Assembly: GCF_009928525.1 (NCBI RefSeq) | Contig: NZ_JAABOK010000027.1 | Coordinates: 1 to 59,825 of the forward strand | Origin: Chitinophaga solisilvae | Lineage (GTDB): Bacteria; Bacteroidota; Bacteroidia; Chitinophagales; Chitinophagaceae | DNA: 59,825 bases | Direction: 5' to 3' | Shown here: in pieces, positions 54,297-59,825 of the stretch | How positions within the stretch are numbered: the first letter of the stretch is position 1 | Layout: every line of letters starts with the position of its first letter | The notes under the pieces: model-generated | Database searches by the model: none | The model's input: only the letters and a program-made list of their open reading frames with translations | What the model was told of the DNA's origin: nothing | Position numbers and translations under genes: made by a program

Positions 54297-55842
54297 GATA
54301 GATGCCATTTAAAGGTAATTGATGCTGTGCGGCAGCTTCGTTGGCAACGCGCACAAGTGACTGGTCAGCTACAATCTGGTGGAGTGCTTCTATATCGTAG
54401 GCGAAGACGCGGTCTTTCGCTGCGAAGGAAACTTTTTCACGGGTGTAGCGGTGTACTGCTTCGAGGATGGGACCTGATTTCAGCGGGCGGCGGAAATCCA
54501 CGGCCTGTGCGGCATACAACAGTTCAATGGCCAGGATGTATTCGAGGTTGCCGATTACCTGGTTGAGTTTGCGGCCGCTGATGGATCCCATAGACACGTG
54601 GTCTTCCTGTCCGAGAGAAGTAGGTACGCTGTCGGCGCTGGCGGGGAAGCAGAGGGTTTTATTCTCTGTTACCAGGGCAGCGGTGGTGTATTGCGGTATC
54701 ATGAAACCGGAGTTCAGGCCGGCGTCTTCGATCAGGAGTTTGGGCAGTCCGTATCTGCCTTCTATCATCATGTAGCTGCGGCGGTCGGAGATATTGCCCA
54801 GCTCTGCGGCCGCAACGGTGGCGTAGTCCAGCGGCAGCGCCATTGGCTGACCGTGGAAGTTACCGCCACTGATGGTATCGGTAGCGCTGAAAATGATCGG
54901 GTTATCGGTGACTGCATTCAGTTCGATGGTAGTAAGTTGCAGGAGGTGCTGCCATGCGGTGCGGGAAGCGCCGTGTACCTGTGGCATACAGCGCAGGGAA
55001 TACGGGTCCTGAACGCGGCCGCAGTCTACATGCGATGCCATTATCTCTGAATCGTCCAGCATGGTTTTGAGGCGGTGCGCCACCAGCTGATTACCGGGGA
55101 ACGGGCGTATGGCGTGTAAGCGCGGATCAAATGGTTTGGCGGTGCCCATGAGTCCTTCGAGGGAGAGCGCGCCGATGATATCTGCCGCTTCGAGGGCATT
55201 ATGCAGGCGTTGTACGGCTTTCACGGCGAAAGACAGAATGAACTGGGTACCATTGATAAGGGCCAGGCCTTCTTTGGGACCGAGTATTACGGGCGACAGT
55301 CCCTCCTGCTGTAAAACATCTGCCATAGCGGTTTTCTGGCCCTTGTAATATACATGGCCCAGGCCTATCAGCGGCAGGAACAGGTGAGATAATGGCGCCA
55401 GGTCCCCGGATGCGCCTACAGAGCCTTTTTCAGGCACCAGCGGCGTTACACGGTTTTCGATGTGCCAGATGATACGTTGCAGTGTAGCGAGGGCGGCGCC
55501 GGAAAAGCCTTGTGCGAGTGCATGCACTTTGGTGATGAGCATGATGCGGGCAATCTCTTCCGGGATGGGCGCTCCTACGCCAACGCTATGGCTTTGCAGG
55601 ATATTATACTGCAATGCGCGGGTATCTTCTTCTGAAATTTTGGTATCGCATAAAGGGCCAAAGCCGGTGTTGATACCGTATACGGTAGTATGCTGCGACA
55701 CTATCTCCTGTACGTATCCATGGCTGGCTTCCACCCTGGCAATCACTTCCGGCGACAGCACCCCTTTTACCTTACCGGCGGCAATGTCGAGCACAGTGCC
55801 TACGGTCAGCTGGTCTATGCCGTATTTAAAAATATCACTCAT
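54274..55842 (-). CDS. hutH: Histidine ammonia-lyase
   Basis: A 522-aa enzyme that removes ammonia from histidine to give urocanate, the first step of the hut pathway. The self-cyclising MIO triad A144-S145-G146 is in GSVGASGDLAPLSH. The active-site loop YGINTGFG is at 55-62, and the block DNPIIF is downstream. Length is normal. It follows the marR gene after 72 bp and overlaps hutU, giving the order marR-hutH-hutU-hutI-hutG in pathway order. Confidence 0.96.
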   Translation of the reverse strand: MSDIFKYGIDQLTVGTVLDIAAGKVKGVLSPEVIARVEASHGYVQEIVSQHTTVYGINTGFGPLCDTKISEEDTRALQYNILQSHSVGVGAPIPEEIARIMLITKVHALAQGFSGAALATLQRIIWHIENRVTPLVPEKGSVGASGDLAPLSHLFLPLIGLGHVYYKGQKTAMADVLQQEGLSPVILGPKEGLALINGTQFILSFAVKAVQRLHNALEAADIIGALSLEGLMGTAKPFDPRLHAIRPFPGNQLVAHRLKTMLDDSEIMASHVDCGRVQDPYSLRCMPQVHGASRTAWQHLLQLTTIELNAVTDNPIIFSATDTISGGNFHGQPMALPLDYATVAAAELGNISDRRSYMMIEGRYGLPKLLIEDAGLNSGFMIPQYTTAALVTENKTLCFPASADSVPTSLGQEDHVSMGSISGRKLNQVIGNLEYILAIELLYAAQAVDFRRPLKSGPILEAVHRYTREKVSFAAKDRVFAYDIEALHQIVADQSLVRVANEAAAQHQLPLNGIYHEQFGLY

Positions 55843-55914
55843 GATGCATTGATTTATGACTGATTGTTTTGGTGTATGTATATATTGTTCTGGTGTATGA
55901 TACAGGTGTTATTT

Positions 55915-56400
55915 TTATTCCGGCAGGGCAGCACCGATGCGCGCTGACAGCGGCTGTTGCTGTACTGCCTGCTCTATCTGCGCAATAGCGGCGAGCAGGT
56001 GTTGTGTTTGTTTGTTTTCTGATACCAGTGTTTCCATGGCAGCAGAGATGGCCTCCCATACCGGTTGTATCTGCTGCAGCATCTCTGCTCCCTTCTTCGA
56101 AAAGGCTACCAGCTGGCGGCGGCCGTCTTCCTTACAGGGCGTGGTTTTCAGCAGCCCTTTCTTTTTCAGGTTGGTCACCATCTGGCTCACGGCAGAGTGG
56201 GATATCTCCAGCTGCTCGGCAATATCAATCATGGGCATGGACTGGTGCTTAGATAACAGGTAGAATACCGGAAACCAACTGGCATCAAAAGGTATTCCTG
56301 CCTGCTCATACACCTTGTTCACCTCCATCAGAAAATATTCACTCAGCCGGCGAAGGCGGCTGCCAAACACGAGATAACCGAGAGACTGGTAGAATGACAT
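55915..56400 (-). CDS. MarR-family transcriptional regulator
   Basis: A 161-aa winged-helix regulator. The recognition segment MPMIDIAEQLEISHSAVSQM is at about 55-74, and the wing KEDGRRQLVAFSKKG at about 90-104. It heads the hut gene cluster on the same strand, 72 bp before hutH, so local control of histidine catabolism is the simplest inference. Its ligand may be urocanate or histidine, but that is untested. Many other bacteria use HutC (GntR family) or an antiterminator here. A half copy of the class A repeat abuts its start codon, and two palindromes lie further upstream. Confidence 0.9.
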   Translation of the reverse strand: MSFYQSLGYLVFGSRLRRLSEYFLMEVNKVYEQAGIPFDASWFPVFYLLSKHQSMPMIDIAEQLEISHSAVSQMVTNLKKKGLLKTTPCKEDGRRQLVAFSKKGAEMLQQIQPVWEAISAAMETLVSENKQTQHLLAAIAQIEQAVQQQPLSARIGAALPE

Positions 56401-56404
56401 GTTA

Positions 56405-56447
56405 TTTAATTACGAATTACAAATGACGAATTACGAATGTGTGCGAA
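56405..56447. repeat. Half copy of the class A hairpin repeat (copy 11)
   Basis: One arm only: GAATTAC, AAATGAC, GAATTAC tail units, then AATGTGTGCGAAGATCTGCGG. No matching second arm follows. It begins 5 nt upstream of the marR ATG (minus strand), so in the marR mRNA the tail would lie directly before the start codon. Confidence 0.8.
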
Positions 56448-56482
56448 GATCTGCGGGGATCATCAGTCCTTTATCCGTAAAA

Positions 56483-56500
56483 TATATAAGCACTTACATA
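56483..56500. promoter_or_regulatory. Candidate MarR operator 1
   Basis: TATATAAGCACTTACATA, an imperfect palindrome around TAAG-CA-CTTA. It shares TATATAAGCACTTA with the second copy at 56571-56588. It lies about 85 bp upstream of the marR start codon. Confidence 0.5.
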
Positions 56501-56570
56501 TTTTCTCTTTAAAAAGATGATAACGGGCGGAGGTCATTAGAAAAAGATGATCCGGGTTTATCATCATAAT

Positions 56571-56588
56571 TATATAAGCACTTATACA
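56571..56588. promoter_or_regulatory. Candidate MarR operator 2
   Basis: TATATAAGCACTTATACA, containing the palindrome TATAAG-CA-CTTATA (56573-56586). It lies 88 bp from operator 1 and about 170 bp upstream of the marR start codon. Length and symmetry suit a MarR-type dimer. No clear TAnnTTTG promoter was found on the minus strand in the same region. Confidence 0.5.
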
Positions 56589-56607
56589 ATATTAGTAAAA
56601 AAAAACA

Positions 56608-56740
56608 ATTTCATTTGAGATTTTATTATTTGAGATTTGGTTATTTAAATGCAGCGGAGATTTTCGCGTATATTATTATAATGTGGACCTCCGCTGCATT
56701 TTAATAACCAAATCTCAAATAATAAAATCTCAAATGAAAT
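56608..56740. repeat. Class B hairpin repeat copy 12, 52-bp stem
   Basis: Left arm 56608-56659, right arm 56689-56740, complementary at all but one position. Tail ATTTGAGATTTTATTATTTG and GAGATTTGG, core TTAAATGCAGCGGAG. The right arm ends 1 nt before the stop codon of the SET gene. The centre differs from copy 10, although tails and core are shared. Confidence 0.93.
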
Positions 56741-57145
56741 TTATTTGGTTTGTCCGTTTTTCTTCTTCATATCAAACCATACCGGGGAGGTATCGGTAAC
56801 GTCTCCATTGTAGTTAATGAACAGTTCCTCTCCTCTTTTGATTTCCCGGCGGGTGATGATGCTCATGGTTTCGGCGTCGAAATCCATTTCATACTCACAG
56901 TTCGGATCGTAGTCATGGTTGTAGATGGAGCAGAAGCCCAGCGCTATACAAGAGCGGGTTTCGCGCACGCCCCAGAGAAAAATATAGTTGTGGAGTTTTG
57001 TCTGGTCCACAATTCCGGTATCGTCGTTGGAAAGCACAAGCACCGGCGAAGTTTCGATTCTCGTTCCGGCGGGGATTCTTTCTTTTGTGTAGACACCCCT
57101 GCCTTTTCCTTTTGACTTATCAATGTACAAGTACGGCTTTATCAT
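56741..57145 (-). CDS. SET-domain protein (putative protein-lysine methyltransferase)
   Basis: A 134-aa stand-alone SET domain. It opens GKGRGVYTKERIPAGTRIE and has the SAM-binding pseudoknot motif YNHDYDPNC (about 75-83) and the closing motif RGEELFINYN (about 104-113). No pre-SET or post-SET zinc cysteines are present. SET proteins methylate lysines, and bacterial copies are sporadic, with mostly unknown targets. A basic protein such as the Lys-rich H1-like product at 5443 is an attractive but untested substrate. It is divergent from the bestrophin gene. Confidence 0.88.
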   Translation of the reverse strand: MIKPYLYIDKSKGKGRGVYTKERIPAGTRIETSPVLVLSNDDTGIVDQTKLHNYIFLWGVRETRSCIALGFCSIYNHDYDPNCEYEMDFDAETMSIITRREIKRGEELFINYNGDVTDTSPVWFDMKKKNGQTK

Positions 57146-57307
57146 AGCGCTAATTCAGTATAAAAGAAGGCGTAAAGTAAAGTTAAAGAAGGAAGTTATC
57201 AAAATCATGTGTAAAAATTTTAGGTTTGCGGCCGAAAATATTGCTTTTACTTGTTACCTTTTGGTTAACAGGGTATTAAAAGCCTGCAACAACGCTAATC
57301 GTTTTAT

Positions 57308-58180
57308 ATGATCAATTATAACCCGAAAGACTGGTTCACCTTCATTTTCCGCATTCATAAGGCGGATACCGTACGGAAGCTTTTCCCTATGTTTATTGCC
57401 TTGTCCATATATTCCGCCCTGATTGCCTGGCTGGAACTGTCGGTATGGAAGCTGTCGTCCAACAGTGAGCTGAAGAATATTTCCCTGATGCACGGCCTGC
57501 TGGGCTTTGTCATTTCCCTGCTCCTGGTATTCCGTACCAATACCGCGTATGACCGCTGGTGGGAAGGACGCCGGCAATGGGGTACGCTGGTGAACATCAG
57601 CCGTAACTTCGCCATCAAGATCAGGGCCATGCTGCCGGATAACCCTGGCGCCAGCGCCTATTTCAGGGCCATGATTCCCAACTATGCCTACAGCCTGAAA
57701 AATCACCTGCGGAAAACGTACCTGCCGCAAGAGATGGAAGCCGTGCCAGGCACAGACTTTCACCCTGACCTGAGCAAACATGTACCTAATCAGCTGGCGC
57801 AGCAGATGACCAGCAAAATCATGGAACTGCACCGGGACGGGCAACTCAGTGGCGATCAGCTGATTATCCTGAACAATGAGCTGCAGACCTTCACGGATGT
57901 ATGCGGCGCCTGCGAGCGTATCAAGAATACGCCTATCCCTTTCAGCTACAGCGTGTTCATCAAGAAATTCATCTTCTTCTATATCATGACGATGCCTTTC
58001 GGATATGTGTTCAGTCTGGGTTACCTCATCATCCCCATGGTGGTGTTCATCTTCTTTGTACTGGCCAGCCTGGAACTCATTGCGGAAGAAATAGAAGACC
58101 CTTTCGGCAGAGACGCCAACGACCTGCCTACAGATACCATCTGCACCAACATACGCCTGCATGTGGGAGAATTATTGTAG
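57308..58180 (+). CDS. Bestrophin-family (UPF0187) anion channel
   Basis: A 290-aa inner-membrane protein. The family signature FRTNTAYDRWWEGRRQWG is at about 75-92, with hydrophobic segments at about 25-45, 58-75 and two in the 215-255 region. The C-terminal part DPFGRDANDLPTDTICTNI is also conserved. Bacterial bestrophin homologues form pentameric ion channels. Selectivity cannot be read from sequence. It is co-directional with mgtE 57 bp downstream and may be in one operon for ion balance. Confidence 0.92.
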   Translation: MINYNPKDWFTFIFRIHKADTVRKLFPMFIALSIYSALIAWLELSVWKLSSNSELKNISLMHGLLGFVISLLLVFRTNTAYDRWWEGRRQWGTLVNISRNFAIKIRAMLPDNPGASAYFRAMIPNYAYSLKNHLRKTYLPQEMEAVPGTDFHPDLSKHVPNQLAQQMTSKIMELHRDGQLSGDQLIILNNELQTFTDVCGACERIKNTPIPFSYSVFIKKFIFFYIMTMPFGYVFSLGYLIIPMVVFIFFVLASLELIAEEIEDPFGRDANDLPTDTICTNIRLHVGELL

Positions 58181-58237
58181 CATCTGCCCGGAAGCTTTCT
58201 ATTTTAACTTATTTTCGCGCATAGAGTCAAATTGTAC

Positions 58238-59614
58238 ATGGAAAACGAAGCATTACTGGAGAAATTCAGCACACTGGTGAAAGAAAAGAATTACAGAGAA
58301 CTGTCAGTGTACCTGGATGACCAGCTAATAACGGATATAGCGGAACTGATACATGAGGACCCGGATGAAGCGGGCGTCATTATCAACACCCTGTCGATCA
58401 GCAGAGCGGCAGCAGCTTTCCGTATCCTGGACTTTCCGTTGCAGGAAGACGTTATCAGGGCGTTGCCGCCGGCCAGGATTGCCGAACTGATGAACGAACT
58501 CCCTGCGGATGACCGTACTGCCTTCCTGGAGGAGCTTCCCAGCGAAGCAGTGAAAGAGCTGATCAAACTGCTGGACCCTGAAGAACGGCGCATCACCCTG
58601 TCCCTGCTGGGTTACCCGGAAAACAGCGTAGGCCGTATCATGACCCCGGAATATATTGCCGTCCGGGAAGAATGGACTGTAAAAGAGGTACTTAACTATA
58701 TCCGCGAACACGGAAAAGACAGTGAAACCATCGACGTTATCTATGTAATCGACGAAAAAGGCCAGCTGCTGGACGACTTCCGGATCCGTGAATTCCTGCT
58801 TGTATCACCGGACACCGTGGTACATACCCTGATGGATGACCGCTTTGTGTCTCTCCACGCGAACGACGACCAGGAAGAAGCCATCCAGGTGTTCCGGATG
58901 GAAAACAGGGTAGCCCTTCCCGTAGTTGACGACCAGGGCATACTGCTGGGTATTGTTACCATCGACGATATGTTATGGATTGCCAACGAAGAACATACGG
59001 AAGACATTCAGAAGATTGGTGGTACCGAAGCCCTGGATGAGCCTTACCTCGATATGCCCCTGCTCAAGCTGGTAAAAAAGCGCGTCGGCTGGCTGGTAGT
59101 CCTGTTCATCGGAGAAATGCTAACGGCAACGGCTATGGGCTTCTTCGAGGACGAAATTGCCAAAGCCGTGGTGCTGGCCCTCTTTGTACCACTGATTATT
59201 TCCAGCGGCGGCAACAGCGGCTCCCAGGCCTCCACCCTTATCATACAGGCAATGGCGTTAGGAGAAATCACCATCAGCGACTGGTGGCGCGTGATGCGCC
59301 GGGAGCTGATCTCCGGACTGCTGCTCGGCGGCGTCCTGGGTTGTATCGGCTTCATCAGAATCCTGCTCTGGAACTCCCTCTTTCATACCTACGGGGACCA
59401 TACCGTTCTCATAGGTGCTACTGTAGGCTTTTCGCTGGTAGGCGTTGTACTCTGGGGCACCCTCTCCGGCTCCATGCTCCCCCTGCTCCTGAAAAAAATA
59501 GGCGCAGACCCCGCTACTTCATCGGCCCCGTTCGTAGCCACCCTGGTGGATGTGACGGGATTGCTGATTTATTTCAGCGTAGCGTATACGTTGATGAAAG
59601 GAATTCTACTTTAA
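58238..59614 (+). CDS. mgtE: Magnesium transporter MgtE
   Basis: A 458-aa Mg2+ channel. The acidic helical N domain spans about 1-125, the tandem CBS domains about 126-250 (GRIMTPEYIAV, VHTLMDD, LPVVDDQGILLGIVTIDDML), and five membrane helices complete the protein. The pore signature PLIISSGGNSGSQASTL is at about 326-342. N and CBS domains close the pore when cytosolic Mg2+ is high, as known for Thermus MgtE. The frame extends 2 codons further to a TTG at 58232, but the ATG at 58238 is more likely. It is followed by half copy 13 of the repeat. Confidence 0.96.
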   Translation: MENEALLEKFSTLVKEKNYRELSVYLDDQLITDIAELIHEDPDEAGVIINTLSISRAAAAFRILDFPLQEDVIRALPPARIAELMNELPADDRTAFLEELPSEAVKELIKLLDPEERRITLSLLGYPENSVGRIMTPEYIAVREEWTVKEVLNYIREHGKDSETIDVIYVIDEKGQLLDDFRIREFLLVSPDTVVHTLMDDRFVSLHANDDQEEAIQVFRMENRVALPVVDDQGILLGIVTIDDMLWIANEEHTEDIQKIGGTEALDEPYLDMPLLKLVKKRVGWLVVLFIGEMLTATAMGFFEDEIAKAVVLALFVPLIISSGGNSGSQASTLIIQAMALGEITISDWWRVMRRELISGLLLGGVLGCIGFIRILLWNSLFHTYGDHTVLIGATVGFSLVGVVLWGTLSGSMLPLLLKKIGADPATSSAPFVATLVDVTGLLIYFSVAYTLMKGILL

Positions 59615-59616
59615 AA

Positions 59617-59668
59617 CAATTACGAATTACGAATTGCGAATTACGAATGTAGAAGCGAAGAGCTAATC
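59617..59668. repeat. Half copy of the class A hairpin repeat (copy 13), interrupted by an insertion sequence
   Basis: One arm only: GAATTAC/GAATTGC/GAATTAC tail, AATGTAGAAGCGAAGAGC. The second arm is absent within the window because an IS3-family element begins at about 59669. Confidence 0.82.
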
Positions 59669-59675
59669 TGGTATG

Positions 59676-59710
59676 CCCCCCAAAAGTTAGACACTTTTGG
59701 GGGGTATTTT
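59676..59710 (+). terminator. Terminator-like hairpin at the IS end, before the transposase start
   Basis: CCCCCCAAAAG pairs with CTTTTGGGGGG around a 7-nt loop, followed by TATTTTT. It is placed to block read-through from the neighbouring mgtE transcript into the transposase gene. Confidence 0.6.
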
Positions 59711-59711
59711 T

Positions 59712-59825
59712 ATGGATAAACGAGTTAAATACAGTTTAAAACAAAAATTGTCAGCAGTACGTAGCATAATATCTGGCAAAGAGAACGCGGTATCTGCGGC
59801 CCGTAAATTAGGGAGTACAGATACT
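59712..59825 (+). CDS. IS3-family transposase OrfA, N-terminal fragment
   Basis: 38 codons are visible, starting MDKRVKYSLKQKLSAVR, with ISGKENAVSAARKLG after it. This is the beginning of a helix-turn-helix domain of the kind at the N-terminus of IS150-group OrfA. The frame runs off the window edge, so nothing can be said about OrfB, the frameshift site or intactness. Confidence 0.8.
   Translation, partial: MDKRVKYSLKQKLSAVRSIISGKENAVSAARKLGSTDT

Larger units (their letters stand above)
59669..59825 (+). mobile_element. Left end of an IS3-family (IS150-like) insertion sequence, truncated by the window edge
   Basis: It begins TGGTATGCCCCCCAAAAGTT and AGACA, the typical IS3-family terminal inverted repeat with 5'-TG. 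A perfect 11-bp hairpin follows at once (59676-59686 with 59694-59704), then TATTTTT and the ATG of an orfA-like frame. The right end lies outside the window. Confidence 0.85.

Overview
The window looks like a chromosomal segment of a Bacteroidota bacterium, most likely Chitinophagaceae (Chitinophaga-like). The evidence is type IX secretion (T9SS) and gliding-type genes (PorP/SprF, a PorE-like OmpA protein, an adhesin with a CHU_C/type B sorting domain), the parA-parB-DUF5683-dapB run, class II KdsA, Bacteroidota promoters of the form TTTG-N20-TAnnTTTG, almost no Shine-Dalgarno sequences, and many beta-barrel proteins with Bacteroidota-style signal peptides. No rRNA, tRNA or CRISPR array was seen. 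Most content is housekeeping and vertically inherited in appearance. The only clear mobile element is the first ~157 bp of an IS3-family element at the right edge.

Layout. 149-4335 (-): rseP, dxr and a GH3-family adenylating enzyme. 4745-9688 (+): rplU, rpmA, a Lys/Ala histone-H1-like protein, a PolX-type protein with intact PHP residues but eroded polymerase residues, a PrsW-type protease, a DsbA-family protein and a GNAT acetyltransferase. 10089-23172 (-): a four-gene surface-adhesion operon (2440-aa Calx-beta adhesin, SprF, PorE/OmpA-like lipoprotein, propeller plus Calx-beta protein). 23646-31848: ahcY, pdxJ, lon, two outer-membrane barrels and a membrane metallophosphoesterase. 32204-36130 (+): UPF0173 hydrolase, parA, parB, DUF5683 and dapB. 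36274-39829 (+): Rrf2 regulator followed by cysH-cysD-cysN. 39984-49324: threonine dehydrogenase, kdsA, a small unknown, PspC, aconitase, HD hydrolase, LOG, DUF4421, YfcE-like phosphodiesterase and a secreted unknown. 49409-50212: CHAD protein. 50232-56400 (-): marR-hutH-hutU-hutI-hutG, a complete histidine-to-glutamate pathway. 56741-59614: SET-domain protein, bestrophin and MgtE.

The most unusual structure is not a gene. At about fourteen intergenic places there are long, nearly perfect hairpins with stems of about 40-65 bp. They share one architecture: an AT-rich outer tail made of short tandem units (class A: the 7-mers GAATTAC/GAATTGC; class B: ATTTGAGATTT-type units joined by TTATT or GGTTATT), then AATG, then a core resembling AGCGAAGAT or GCAGCGGAGAT, then a copy-specific inner stem. 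The two arms of each copy match each other even where copies differ. Half copies and a duplicated arm occur, and the IS3-family element at the right edge has landed inside one copy. This resembles REP/BIME or MITE biology, but I do not recognise the family.

How genes work together. The adhesin operon pairs a very long surface protein with its own SprF and a peptidoglycan-binding OmpA partner. The Rrf2 protein sits directly upstream of sulfate-activation genes and is the natural candidate for their control. The MarR protein heads the hut genes, and two copies of an imperfect palindrome lie upstream of it. Promoter, operator and leader assignments are read by eye and are inferences.
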